Shown: positions 1 to 12,200, counted from the stretch's first letter. The stretch is DNA of 64,000 nucleotides from Phaeosaccion multiseriatum (GCA_965112735.1 OZ218953.1:2666001-2730000), one strand, 5' to 3'. Notes: generated from the sequence alone by a model not told the origin. Program-made: numbers and translations.

Positions 1-231
1 CTGTTATAGATGCTACATGCACGCGCGCCAATGTCCATAGCTGTACACAAAGGGGTTATCAATAGTCGAGCTGTAGCTGTAGTGATTAGACCTTATCCAA
101 TAATCTACAATTTTGACGGGGGACGAGATACCGCCTAAAGTGGTAGTCGTAAGAGAGGAAAGGAGAAAAAATCGAAGGGCCCAATCAAAAATCGAGATCG
201 ACATTTAAGCGGTTGACGCTCAGACCTGACC
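1..231. promoter_or_regulatory. Upstream region of the first gene
   Basis: No convincing coding sequence is seen here. It precedes the ATG at 232 and presumably holds the promoter and 5' UTR of the small zinc-motif gene. The left neighbour lies outside the window. I see no TATA box or other motif that I would defend. Confidence 0.35.
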
Positions 232-867
232 ATGGCTTCCCAGTCTGCCCCTTGGGGTGTGCCTCCAATTGGTCAAGGCCAAAGCGCACTGTTGCGAGAC
301 CTCTCTTCGTCTACAGGCCTTGACCTGGAAGCCATCCGCAGCAAATGGAAAGGCGAGGCGCAAATCCAGAGGCAACAAGATCAGGACTCAAAGAGCGCAG
401 CAGCGGGCCAAACCAAGGAAGAGCACGCCGAGCTCTGCAAAGAAATAGGTTAGTGCATGTACTGGACTTCCATCCAGCTGGCAGTCATGCAGTTGTCGAG
501 TCTTACCATGCTGTGTGCGCTTGTGCTCGTGCTAATCACACTCTTTGCAGCGCGGCTAGACAAGTGGAAGATCTGCTCAGACTGCCAAGGACAGGGCTAT
601 GTGGAGACACTCTACAACCACATGCGTTTAAAACGCAATTGCGAAGGTGCGTGCTCAGAACCCTCAACTAGGGAGGAAGAGAAAGGAGCTAGGGAGGGAG
701 GGTCATCCGCTCCGCTTCCCTCCTTTCCCTCCTTCCAAGTCTGGAGTGGCACATGACTGTTGCCGCTTACCCTACAGATGCTGTTCCCCTGCCGTTGGCT
801 CTATATTGTAGACTGTGACGGAGAGGGCATTCGGCTCCGCGAAGGACACGCCCAGGTCAAGGATTGA
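232..867 (+). CDS. Small protein with two CxxCxGxG motifs
   Basis: Three exons fit: 232-448, 551-646 and 812-867, giving 122 residues. The N-terminal 70 residues are hydrophilic and Gln/Lys-rich. The C-terminal part carries CSDCQGQG and then NCEDCDGEG, two CxxCxGxG half-sites about 20 residues apart, like the zinc-binding repeats of the DnaJ central domain. There is no J domain, so a full DnaJ is excluded. The acceptor at 812 was chosen over an alternative at 778 because only 812 restores the second CxxCxGxG motif in frame. A zinc-binding, chaperone-like or scaffold role is inference; the family is not recognised. Convergent with SMPD4. Confidence 0.7.
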
Positions 868-1208
868 TTGCTCGTGCACACGGCGGCAAAGATGGGGAAA
901 AGCTTTAAATACGACTGGCGTGCTCTCCGAGAAACGAGGCAGAGCCATCCATCGAGGCTCAAAGCGGACCTTCGATGAAGGAGTGAGGAAGGTCCGCTTG
1001 ACACCAAGCCGCGAGCCATGGCAGAGCTACATGCCAGGTACCATACATCGAGGCGAAGGCGGGCGGTCTGTCTGTGTGCGCCCTGTTTGGACTGCCAAGC
1101 TTGACGAGGGAGCTGCTTTGCTCACGTACCAAGACTTGAGTCGGGGCACCCGCCCCGCTCCGGTAGCCTACGCTGCACTTCCGCCGATCGCAGTAAGTCG
1201 GCAAGGCA

Positions 1209-1288
<80 letters not shown>

Positions 1289-1930
1289 GAGAGAGACGCT
1301 CACTCCCGACAGAGGATGGCCTTCCGCATTGAGCAAGATCGAGAGGAGTAGACGAGAGAGAAAGAGAAGCCACAGTCTCGCCGGGTGACAACACGCGGCA
1401 GGGCTGGTGGGGTGTGCTTCCTTCTGTTTGGAATGTTTCCGCTGTCTGTAGTCCTGTAGAGACGCAATTGCTCCATGGCATCCCTCGCTCGACTGCCTTT
1501 TCGGTGGGGGGTTGGACGAATAGAAACCTCTCGTTCGCTCCATCCTCGCCTTGATAGGAAGAGATGGGGTGGTGTAGTGGGGGTGAACAGCGGCAGCAAG
1601 GGTGAGCTGTAGTGTGGTGCCTGTGGAGGAGGCGGAGCACGAAAGCGGGAAGAGAAGATTGATACTACAGTAGCCGATCTATCCGTCCGTTCACAGAGCC
1701 AACTTTCTCCATCTCATCTCTCTAACATATTCTTGTGCTTAATGTAGCAGTCTGGCCTTCATCTTGTCACCTATGGAAGTCCACGCTCGCTCCTTCCCAC
1801 TGAAGGCCTCGTGCGCCTCCCCCCCCCCCAGTAAATACTCCCTTCGTCTCCTTCTCCTCCTTCTTCTCCTCCTCCTACTCCTTCTTGTGGTTCTTCTTGT
1901 TCTTCTCTTAGGTCACCTCACTTTGGCTCC
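868..1930. other. Intergenic stretch between convergent genes
   Basis: About 1.06 kb between the stop of the small zinc-motif gene and the stop of SMPD4. It contains a long GA dinucleotide run (1213-1296). Open frames here are short or made of repeat translation, and no splice-supported coding segment was found. It probably holds the 3' UTRs of both neighbours. Confidence 0.5.
1213..1296. repeat. (GA)n microsatellite
   Basis: Nearly pure GA dinucleotide tract on the plus strand with a single CA interruption, in the 3' flank of SMPD4. Read along the SMPD4 transcript it is CT-rich. Confidence 0.95.
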
Positions 1931-4578
1931 TCAGCTGGCGCTCAGCCAGGCGATGGCCCGAATGGCGGCAAGAGGAGACAACATGCCATACACCACCACC
2001 CATGCCGGCGTCACACTCAGCAGCCCCACCCCCACCACCATCCAAAACAGTGTGCCTCTCGTCGCCAAGGGCCGAAGGTTGAGTCGCACCGGCAGCCCAC
2101 GGGCCAGGGCTGGACAGAGGTCGAACTGACAGAACAGGGCAGTCAGGCCCACCGCCACAACATAGTAGCGCGGCAGCAGTAGCGTGGCACCCACGCCCAC
2201 CGCGAGCACGAGGCCGTGTTGGGCGTCGAGGAGAGAGTCCTTGAGCCCTGTGGCCCAAGAACAGATGCCCTGCCAGCCCCCGGCCGCACACGCTCGCACA
2301 GCAAACAGCCCCACGCAGCTCACAAAGACCCACGGCGCAGTGACGAGCAGCCAGGAGGCCAGCACCAGCCACCCCACGTGGGAGGTGACCGGTGGTTGCT
2401 CGGCCCAGCTCAGCAGCCGCGTGCCCTCCAACCCCCGTGCTGCATTGTGCTCCCACTCCGCGCCCCTCAGCAGCGCCGCCCGGCCTCTGTCCTCCGACAA
2501 ATCATCGCGCAGCCCCCCCGGGGCGGTGCCGTAGGAGCCCAACGCGACCCGATGCACCCCCATTCGATGCCTCAGACCGCTACCATGGCGCCTCCTGTCA
2601 CTGTCGCCGTCACCGCCACCATCATCACCCCTTCCACTGCCGTAGCGACTGTGTGCCGCATCCCCCCCGGGCTCTGCCGCTTGCCCAAGGTGGGGTGGAG
2701 CGATGCCCAACAGCCTTTCGTTCCCTTCGTCGGACAGCCTCACCAGCAGCCTTACGAGCCAGCCAATCTCTCGCCCGTCCACGGGTCTCCTCATGCCGTC
2801 ACCGATGAAGCGCACCTCATCCACACGCCCCTTTCGCATGTTGCCACCCCCAATCCCACTGCCACACGACGACGAAGCTGCTTCCAGAGGTGAGCTGGGC
2901 CTCATACCTCCACCTGCTCCACCACTTCCTCCGCCTCCGGATCGTCGAGGGGAGGAGGGGGAGGAGAGAGCTTCTGCTTCCTCCTCGCTGCGGTAGGCCT
3001 GGGGCTGCCACTGCTCGTCGATGCCGAAGATGCGCTTGACGTTGTGCACGAGGTGCTGCTCGCGAGTCTCGCCCTTGCCGAGCACACTCTCGCCGAAGGG
3101 GGACAGCAACGGAGCGAAGAAGTCCGATACCACTCGGCTACGGAGGTGGGAGGCGCGGTCGGGATGGATGGGAGTATTGGAAATGATTCATGAGTTGCTT
3201 GGAGACAGGGGACCAAAAGGACAGCAGCGGGTATTCCCGCGCCCCACGGAGTCACCCACAGAAGCCCGTCCGCTCTCCCACCCGCCTGCCTGCCCGCCCT
3301 TCTCAACCCCTCCTCCGTACGTACTCATCCCTCCTTGACCCCCGCTCGCTGCTGCTCTGCTCTCTACTCACCTTAGCTTGGCCCACACGCCGGTCTTGCT
3401 GCCTCCCCGATCCCTCTCCGCCGTCTGGCTGGCAATCCTCTCCAGCAGGTCCCTGGCTTTGTCCTGATAGTGCTCGAGCCCCCTCATACCCCCCCCGCAG
3501 TGCTGCAGCATGGTCAAGCGGTGCATCCTCAAGCTCACCTTCCCTGCCGCACCGGTGCCACACACATGGTCCCCTCCTCCTCCTCCTGCTGCTGCTGCTC
3601 CTTCTCCGCCCCCTCCTCCTGCTCCTCCTCCTCCGTTGCTGCTGCTCCCCGCCCCCCCGCCCCCCCTGCTCCTGCTGCTACCCCTACCGCTGAGGGTCAA
3701 CTCGATGGCCCCACCCCCTACGTAGCCAGAGTCCGCCACCGCTCCTCGCTGCAGCACAGCCTGAACCTCCGGGCCCAGGCTAGCAAACGCGTCAATGACC
3801 CTCTTCAGAAGGCCGATGGGGCTAACTGCCGAGGATGATGCCCCAGCGCCGGCCGTGGAGAAGCCGCTGCGACCGGAAGAAAAGTTGGAGCCCCCGCCCC
3901 GACTCGAGCTGGTCCGACTGCCCGCTCCACCACCACCGCCACTGCCACTGCTGCCGAGGCCACCGCCGCCGCTGCTGCCGCCGCTGCTGCCTACGCTGTC
4001 CCTCGCCGATGGAAGCTTTCCCACGCTGCACACAAAGACGACGAGGAGCGTGGAGTACAGGTGGTAGTTCTGAAGCACCCAGCCCTCCCACTCGCTGGTG
4101 TAGCCGGACCTTGTCGCTGCTGAGCCCACTCCTCCTCCTCCTCCTCCTCCTCCTCTTCCACCTCCACCACCGGCAGTGTGACCTACCCCTGCCCCACTTG
4201 TGCTATGGCCACCATCCCCCCCACCTCGGCTGCCCAAATGATAGCTGCTGCTGCTGCTGCTGCTGCTGCCCGGCACCGCCCGAGCCGCTTGCTCCAGGCT
4301 CTTCCCGCTCGCATACCCCGGTGCCCCCCACGGCTGGAGCCACAGAAGCCACAGATCCACCAGAAGGCCGGCCGTGCCCAGCCCCGCCGCCGCGACATCG
4401 CCGCTTCCTCCCGCCCCCCCCTGCTGGCTCAGCTCGCTGCCGCCGAAGCTCTTGAAGCTCAGGCAGAGGAAGTCGAATAGAAAGGGCTGCATCACCGCCA
4501 GGGGTGGCGTCAGCGCCACCTCTCCCGGCCGCTGCCGAGCCTGCTCTGAAAGGAGCTTCAGTCTGCGGCACCACGCGA

Positions 4579-4625
<47 letters not shown>

Positions 4626-6416
4626 GAGAGAGAGAGGGAGAGGAGGGGAGGGCAGTGTCACGAACTGAGGAGGTGAAGCGGAAAGATGAAATGGAGGAAG
4701 GGCACAGCACAACTCTCTGTCTACACTTTAAGTGAGCAGAGCTAGACCATCTGACACAGAGGGTAGCTAGACCATCTGACACAGAGGGTAGCTAGACAAC
4801 GCAAAAAGGGAAGGAAAGTACGTATGTGTGGTCTTTGGTTGAGAGAGGTCGCAACATCGAACACAAGCGCCTTCCGGGAAGGTACGGACGGACGGGTGCC
4901 AATGGATGCCAATGCTGATGCAATGCTACTCGTGAACAACAACAACAACAACAACACACACACACACACACACACCTTGGGTCAGCCAGCAGATGCGCCG
5001 CGAGAGTCAGCGTGCTCATGAGCTGCACCTCCGATGGCGGCCGATTGCCGTAGGGCACCTCCTCCTCCACCAGGTCCCGCTCTCCGCCCCTGTCGAAGCG
5101 GCAGCTGGCCTCCTGACACAGCCAGAACTCGATCCAGCACCGCAGGACAATCTCGGGTAGCTCGGACATGGGCGCGGACAGCTCAGCTGAGAGAGGGAAG
5201 GGTTGGATGGGAGAGAGAGAGAGGGGGGCAATGAGTCTGAGAGAGAGGGGGAGGGGGAGAGGGAGGGGGACAAAAGGCGGATGCGTGAAGAGCGAAACTT
5301 ACCGTTCTGCACTGCGCCAATGCTGCCACGGCCACCGCTGCCACTGGCGCTAACCCCATTGGTGCCCTGCTGCTGCTGCGCCCCCATGTGGGGAAAGAGC
5401 GACCTCGCGTAAGTCAGCACGAGTACAAGGTAAGGGTTGCCCCTCGTGAGACCCTGCAGCCCCGCTCGGTACGTTCGAATGGACGGCTGCGGGTATCGGG
5501 GGGCGTAGTCGGCAAATACAAAGTGGTAGAAGGCGAGCATCGTCAGCACCAGGTGAGGTGCCTGGCTCGCTCCGTTGTCTTTCCCTCCTCCTGCACCTCC
5601 GTGGATGCCTCCAGATCCAGATCCCCTTGGCCCTCTTTCGAAGCTGCCATCCCCACCAAAGCCGCTCCCTCCTCCACCGGCTATGGCCGATCCTCCTCCC
5701 CCGCCCCCCCTTCCTCCCCCACCGCCTCCTCCTACCCCAACTGCTTCCACCTGGCCCAGGCCTATCTGCTGCAAAAGCCAGTAGAGCCTCTCGACATTGT
5801 ACATGACCAGGCTGTCGGCAAAAGGGCTACTGTTGACATACGCCTGACTGCGGCAGGGCAGACTGCTCACGGGGAAGTAGCAGCAGGTGGGATTCCGCCT
5901 CGCAATGATGCTGTAGAGCGTGTCCGAAGGCGCCCCACCACTGCGGCTGCTGCTGCTACTGCTGCCGCTGCTCTCCTTGGGCGGACCAAGCAGGTCCAGC
6001 ACCCTTCTCCCCGTCTCTGTGCAGTCAAACGGTAAGGGCCCACTCCGCCCGGCCCCCGACTGGGTGCCTCGGTGCGGCAAGTGCGGGGCGTGGAACTGGT
6101 GCTGCTGCGCCTGAAAGCCCAGGGCAAGGTGCAGCCCGGCCCTAAATCCCGCAGGTAATCCAGCACCCGCGCTGGTGCCGCCCCCGTCTCCTCCGCTGCG
6201 GCTGCCGTGGTCTCCGAACAGGACCTTGAGTATGTCTGGAAAGAGGTTGTAGAAACCTTTCCATGCCGGGCTGTCCGGCGAGGTAAAGCTCAGCTCAGCG
6301 TTGATAAACTCGAGCGCCTTGATGGCAATGAACGTTATATCGTTTGGGTGGGACCTGCTCCGCATAAGAGCATTGTCCAATGCCACCTTTAGGTGCTGGT
6401 ACCTACTCAGATCCAT
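1931..6416 (-). CDS. SMPD4: SMPD4-type neutral sphingomyelinase
   Basis: Four exons on the minus strand (6416-5303, 5186-4976, 4562-3372, 3137-1931) join in phase into 1240 residues. The match to sphingomyelin phosphodiesterase 4 (neutral sphingomyelinase 3) rests on collinear blocks: the N-terminal region; a segment with LWLLWLQPW followed by SEWEGWVLQNYHLYSTLLVVF; an IGWLVRLLVRLSDEGNERLL block; and a C-terminal hydrophobic region (about residues 1100-1240) with membrane segments. The family acts at the ER and nuclear envelope, and animal members hydrolyse sphingomyelin to ceramide and phosphocholine. The protein is longer than the human one because of Gly/Ser-rich, low-complexity inserts at the ends of several conserved blocks. 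It is head-to-head with the ankyrin gene, start codons about 260 bp apart. Catalytic activity in this lineage is not shown by sequence. Confidence 0.85.
4579..4644. repeat. (GA)n microsatellite in SMPD4 intron 2
   Basis: GA-rich tract just upstream, in transcript sense, of the exon 3 acceptor. On the transcript it reads CT and so lengthens the polypyrimidine tract. Confidence 0.9.
4740..4800. repeat. 25-bp tandem duplication in SMPD4 intron 2
   Basis: Two identical 25-bp units (4740-4764 and 4765-4789), followed by the first part of a third. The unit starts with AGCTAGACCATCTG. Confidence 0.9.
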
Positions 6417-6675
6417 CCGTCCTGCTGCTGCTGCTCACCCCCACTGACTCAATTAGAATGCTCTCTCCTCATGGTACCAACACTCATAGCAGTTGCACCG
6501 ATACGTGGGCAATGCTCCAAAGTGGGCTGTGCTGTGGACGTGGAGCGATATGAGGATATGCGGATGTAAAAAAGGAGGACGGGGAAGTTCAGTCGTTGGT
6601 GCTCCAAGGGTTAATGTAACGCGGGAAGCAAGAGAAGATGTTTAGTAATTTGTTGTTGTGTGTGAAATTAGACCC
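6417..6675. promoter_or_regulatory. Bidirectional promoter region, SMPD4/ankyrin gene
   Basis: About 260 bp between divergent start codons; it must contain both 5' UTRs and promoters. No other coding signal is visible. Confidence 0.5.
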
Positions 6676-7444
6676 ATGGCCATACATTTAGCTTGCATGG
6701 ACGGTGACCTTCCTGCTGTGCAAAGGTACCTCGATGATGGGCTCTTCGTCGACAAGAGAGACAACTTTCAGCGGTGAGGTGAAGCCCTTCTTCCCTCCCC
6801 ACCTGTAGCACCTAGAAAAGCTCATTCGCGTCTCGCTTCGTCTTTGCAGCACACTGCTTCACCAGGCCGCTTGGGGGGGTCATACACAGGTGGTGGCTGC
6901 TCTTCTACAGGAGCATGCCGGCGTCAACGCGCTCGACAAGGAGCTGTGTGGACCGCTCCACTATGCGGCTCAGTGCGGCCACGAAGCTCCTTGTCGAATG
7001 CTACTTGACCATGGAGCGGGTCTGGATGCGAAGGTACTTGTTGCTGGTTTGACTTCTGGGCATGCATCTTACGCTCCTTACCAACACTGGATAGACTTCA
7101 ACTCCCTTCCCCCTTCCCACCCCATGTATGTCCAGGACCTTCGTTCGGAGACCCCGTTATTCAAGGCGTGTCATCTCGGCCACAAAGAAGTGGTGCAGCT
7201 ACTGCTGGAGAGAGGGGCAGACCCAACCATCCCCGGCGCAGATGGCCGCCTCCCGGGGGAAGAGTTTGGCACGGAGGTGGGCGAGGTGGAGCGGCGAGAA
7301 GTTATTGATATGCTGGGCAAGAGTCGGGAGGAGAGGGGCGAGAAGGAGCAGCAGCGGGTGGCCACGCTCGTGGGGGATGGGCATGCTGCTACGAGAGAGG
7401 CTGAAAGCCAAAAGGGGGGAGGCTGCTGCTGCGTGATGAGCTGA
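6676..7444 (+). CDS. Ankyrin-repeat protein with C-terminal CaaX box
   Basis: Three exons (6676-6773, 6850-7033, 7136-7444) give 196 residues. Residues about 1-130 form roughly four ankyrin repeats, with signatures such as TLLHQAAWGGHTQVVAALL, GPLHYAAQCGH and TPLFKACHLGHKEVVQLL. Splicing out 7034-7135 joins AK to DLRSETPLF and restores a regular repeat, although that intron is also open in frame. The tail is charged and ends CCCVMS: CVMS is a CaaX box with Ser last, the class used by farnesyltransferase, and the two preceding Cys could be palmitoylated. I infer a lipid-anchored peripheral membrane adaptor. The partner is unknown. Confidence 0.85.
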
Positions 7445-7728
7445 GGCGAACGCAGTGTGGGGTCTGTGGTGGAGGCATGTGGAGAAGAACCAAGAAACGA
7501 ACGCTCTGCCCTTACCGATAGGTAGACGGACAGTCCATCTCAGGCTCACCAGATGTCTCTCTCTCTGGGGAGGGCACACGAGAGCTTGAGGCATCCGACA
7601 GGTGTGCACACGAAGGACGTGGCCTACAACAGCGAGGCGAGTCGACGACAGAGGTATGTATAATCACCGCAGTCTCACTGTGAGTGTATTTTGAATCATT
7701 GCGAGTCCTCTTCCATCCTGCCCTCCCC

Positions 7729-9106
7729 TCACCAGCCGCCATCATCATCAACATCATCATCATCATCCACTCCCCACCCTCCGCCGTTCTCCTCAGGTAT
7801 TCCCGCGCCCCCTGTTGTCATGAGGGACGGAGGCAGATCCATGCCCGTCACTTCGCTGAGCTCCATGTTTGGGTCCACCGTATGGTACCCTTTGGTCTTC
7901 TTCTGCTGGCCGGCACAGCAGCAGCACTTGTCACGCAAGAAGTCGATGTGAGGAATCGACTCCACCCCGCTCGAGCCATACTTGCGCTGCTTCAAATAAA
8001 AGCCCAATCCGCAGTAGCAGGAGCCGCAAGCAAGAAGGAGGAGCAGGGCCACCAGCCAGGGGGGAGTGTCGTCCTCCACGACGGGAACGGGGCACGCCTC
8101 TGCAGAGCGGAACTCAAACTCGTAGGAACAGGGGGTTTGCGCGTGTCGGTCATCGCGCACGGCCACGAGGTTGTCCTTGCCCGCCCCTGCGTGAGGGGGA
8201 GCGAGGGAGGGAGGAGAAGGGGGAGAAGAGCAGCAATTAGCAGTAGCAGGGGAAGAAAGAGAGCAAGCTCGGAAGAGGGAAGACTGGGGAGGAACCTTTC
8301 GCTTCCACATCACCAAACAACCAACGCACGTGTCCGTCCTTACCACGGTGAAATTCAATGAAAGAGTGTTCGCCCTACAATTCGAAGGCACCGGGACAAG
8401 GAAGCAAGAGAGTCTATCCAATAATGGAAAACTGACCCGAGAGACAGTGCTTTCTGCTACCCCTCGCCTTCCTCTCCTCTCCTCACCTGGTCTGTCTTTG
8501 TCACAGTAAAAGAGCAGCGTGACACTCATGCGCACCATAGGATCATCAAAACACGTAGTTCCATCTCTATACACTACCTTCACCCCACTCTCTGGATCCT
8601 GACTGTGGATGAGCGAGTAGCCCAAGAGCCCCTGTTCGCTCCCAAAGTAACTGCAGCTGTTCTCACTGCCGGCCACTGGCGTCCCGTGCTCGAAGAGTGT
8701 ACAGTCGGGCCCTAGCACCGAGGTGCTGCTGCCGCATACGGTCACGGCGTATTCGGTCCCACCCCTTTCGCGCTGGAAAGTGATCGGGTCGGGGCTCTGG
8801 AACTTTGTTCTGTAGGGAGTAAAAGGTATTCGCAGTAAGAGCATGGTCATATCACACGACGAGGCACTTCCCTCTGGTCATCCCCTTTCTCCTCCCGATG
8901 GTCATCCCTTTTAGCACTTACAAATCGAACTTCCATTTTCCATTGATCACGTGCACGCAGGTATCGACTCGATCAGCAGCAGAAACGAGTTGCATCATCC
9001 CTAAGGAGAACACGGCAGCTGCTGCCACCACCCTTTTCCTCCTTCTTCTTGTGATCCTTCTTCTCCCAGCTGCTGCTGCTGCTGCTTGTTGCTGTGCTGA
9101 CGCCAT
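7729..9106 (-). CDS. Type I membrane protein with MRH lectin domain
   Basis: Exons 9106-8922, 8809-8487 and 8186-7729 give 321 residues. A basic N-terminus and hydrophobic segment (RVVAAAAVFSLGMMQLVSA) form a signal sequence. The lumenal part has the mannose-6-phosphate-receptor homology pattern: paired Cys, YRDGTTCFDDP, VRMSVTLLFYCDKD and a final CSYEFEFRSAEACP. One transmembrane segment (WLVALLLLLACGSCYCGLGFYL) is followed by a cytosolic tail with a CCCC cluster. The extreme C-terminus is Asp-rich, encoded by a CAT/ATC trinucleotide run. The family includes cargo receptors such as M6P receptors and Atg27/Mrl1-like proteins; a sorting role in Golgi or endosomes is inferred. A possible out-of-frame exon lies in intron 2 (8374-8344). 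It is head-to-head with the NSF-like gene. Confidence 0.82.
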
Positions 9107-9260
9107 TTTTACTGAAGCGCTTCGCTTTTCGCTCTTTTTTCTTGTTTTGTTTTTTCTTCCCCCTCCTCCCAGCGTCGTCGTATCTGTGATTGTCGACCAC
9201 CAACACGTGTATTGGATTTCCTTTTTTCTCTCTGTCTCCTCTCTCAATCCTTTGTCCTTC
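9107..9260. promoter_or_regulatory. Compact bidirectional promoter, MRH protein/NSF-like gene
   Basis: Only 154 bp separate the two divergent ATGs, the shortest head-to-head spacing in the window. The plus-strand frame is also open upstream to 8898, but that would overlap the MRH gene's first exon, so the ATG at 9261 was preferred. Confidence 0.5.
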
Positions 9261-12200
9261 ATGGTGAAGCGAAAACGGGGGTCAGCAGCATTCGCGCTCT
9301 TCGCCTCGTCCTCCCTGCTTCGCAGAGGAGAGGCCTTCGCCGGATGCGGGACGCATCTCTGCTTGCATGGGAGTAGGGCGCACCAGAACAAGAGTGCGCA
9401 GCAGAGGCAGCTGTTTCCAGGGCCACGCAGCACAGGCAGGAGGGTCTTTGCCCCGCGATGTCTCCAAGGATCTAGAGTTTCACTGGCAGCAGCTGCGAAC
9501 GGCGACAATATTCCCGCTACAGCCTACAAGGGGAGCGTAGAGGAGAAGGGGGAGGAGGAGCAGGAGGAGGAGCAGGAGGAGGAGCAGGAGGAGGAGCAGG
9601 AGGAGGAGCAGGAGCAGTCTGCTTTCCAGGCCCTGTTGGCTGCCTGCCGCAATGCCTCTCAGAGTACCTCCGCCCATGACGCCGACCGAGCGACCGGCAG
9701 CAGCGAGTGGAGCGGCTTCGTAACTGACCCAGCCCTGCTGGCAGGGGTGACCGAACATCTGGAGGTTTGCGCTTTGAGATCCAGTCTACAGGACGATTCG
9801 GCGAGGGTGTGGGCGTGGCTCAAGTACTCCCCTTGCCCTCTACGACTTACCCTGGCAAGCGAGGGCGCCTTTAGCGTGTTTCTCACCGTGCTGCCTGCTG
9901 CTTCATCTGCCCCTGCCCACAGGTCGGTAACGGTGGGCCTTGCATCCTTCGCTTCTCGAGAGTTGTCTATGCGTGTGCTTTCTGCTTGACCGTCTGACCA
10001 AAGCCCCCCTCTGTCCCGTCCCATCGCACCCCCCCCATACACACACCCCCCAAAGGCCCCTTCTGGGCTGTCACATACTCTCGAAGATGGTAGAGGGAGA
10101 AGTGATGCAGTTCAAGGCCAACAGCCAGCGGCTCATAAACAGCCACATGCACACCCCTGATCAGAGCACGCTGTGGTCCAGCTACGGGGGAGGCGCTCGG
10201 CGGATGGCCAACGAAGGTGCGTGTCCACTGCCTGCGGCCCTGCGGTTCCTTGGTGGGAAGCGTGGCTTGAAATTGGACACGGCTCATAAATCATCTTATT
10301 CTCGAGGCAGTTTTTGTTCATTGATTCTGTCGGCCTAAATATTTCTGCGCACCCCTGCTGTTGACTCTTATCTGATCGATCTCCATTTTGCTCTGCCCTA
10401 AGGTGCCGAGACTGCCGTGGTGCTTGAGGTGGTCTTTTACCACCCCAAGCGCCAGGGCGGCGGCTACCAGGAGCCCAGAACCAACTCAGATAAAGTACGT
10501 ATGAAGTCATGTAGAGAGAGAGAGAGACAGAGAGAGGACAAGGCGCGAGTGTAGAGAGACAGCGAGAGAGGACAAGCCGCGAGTTTAGAGTACTCTGCAT
10601 GGGTGGGGATGTGCAGTGTCCATCCTTCCGATTCGACCTCATCCTCCTCCTCTCTGTGTGTGCTTTCATTGTTCTCCAGGCAGAGCAGCTTGCCGAGGCA
10701 CCTGCTCTGGTGCTTCACGAGGCGAGCGACGAGAGCGGCGAGGAGGGGAAGGAGGAGGAGGAGACAGTCATGGAGGTGGATATTGTACCGCTGATCGAGG
10801 TAGGGGCAACCCCCTGCCCACCTGAACTCCTCTTCCTCGATGCGGCCAAGGAGGCGGAGAGAGATCATGTCAGCCTCGTCATGTCAGCCAGCAGCAGCAG
10901 TGCAGAGGGGACAGGGGGGCGCCAAGAGGAGGAGGACGAAGAAGAAGTGGTCGAGAGCGCTGCCCAGCAAGCAAAGGCAGAGCTCAGTGTGTCTGTAGGA
11001 GGACTTGACGACGAGCTGGACGACATTTGTCGCCGCATCCTCGCCATGCGAGGCCTGCCCAGGGAGGTCAGACAGGGGCTGGGGGTGAGCCATGTCAGAG
11101 GCCTGCTGCTCTATGGCCCCCCCGGATGCGGCAAGACGTTGCTGGCTCGAGAGCTGGCCAAGCGGCTCGGGGCCAGACCTCCGCGGCTTGTCAGCGGCCC
11201 AGAGGTGAGGGGGGGGGGGTGAGGGAGGGGAATGAAAGCAGATTCGGCGAAAGTGGTGTAGCTGTAGAGGAACGCTGGCTGGAAGGGGGTGGGGAAGCCA
11301 CAGCATCAGTCTGTGCCGCCTGGTGCACTTCCTCTCTCACCACCCTCTCCTCTCCGTCTCTTTCTCCCTCATCTCCCTCGCTCCCTCTCTCCCTCCTCTC
11401 TCCCCCGCCAGGTACTTGATAAGGTGAGTGAGGAGAAGCAAAGCAGCGCCGGATTTACTTGGTCTGTCTCTCTTACACTCTCGTACCCGAGTATGTCCAC
11501 CCCCTTCCCATGTGTGGGAGAGGGGAGACGACCATCGCCAAACTCGCTTGTTTTGTTTCTCGCTCTCCCTCACTCCCAACGACGCCGCCAATCCTTCCCC
11601 TCGACCCCCTCGACCCCCTCCACCCACCCCACCTACTCCACTCACTTGACGCACTCGATCCCCGCCCCTCTCCCTCCGCCATCCCTCCCCCCTCTTCTCC
11701 TCTCCTCTCACCTCTCACCTCTCACCTCTCCTCTCCTCTCCTCTCCTCTCCTCTCCGCTCTACAGTACGTCGGTGAGGCGGAGCGGCTCGTGCGCGCTCT
11801 CTTTCTCGATGCTGAAATGGAGCACAAGAGAGCTGTGGAGAAAGGAGAGGACCCTCAAGAGCTTGTGAGTTGTGCATGGCCGACGCGGGGCAGGGGTGGT
11901 GGAGGGGAGAGGGGAGGGGGGTGTATTTTCCCCGTCCTTCGTCTCATTCAGTCGCTTCAATCCAATCAATCGATCAATGAACGGATGGATGCTTCATCCG
12001 TCCTTTCACCCGTCAGTCTCGTTCTCCTCCACCCCCCCATCCATTCCATTGACCCATCGCTTTCTCCCTCCCCCCTCTCTCTCTCACTCTCACTCTTTCT
12101 CTCTCTCGTCCTCCCCCCCCCCCATACCCAGCCCCTGCATGTCATTGCCTTCGACGAGATCGATGCCCTCTGCCGCTCCCGAGGCAGTCTGACGGGTGAC

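Noticed and set aside
778-818. Alternative last exon of the small zinc-motif gene ending at 818
   Set aside because: It keeps frame but ends in a short hydrophobic tail and loses the second CxxCxGxG; the acceptor at 812 restores it.
8898-9260. N-terminal extension of the NSF-like protein
   Set aside because: The frame is open, but it would overlap the first coding exon of the divergent MRH gene and is hydrophobic low complexity. The ATG at 9261 gives a sensible presequence.
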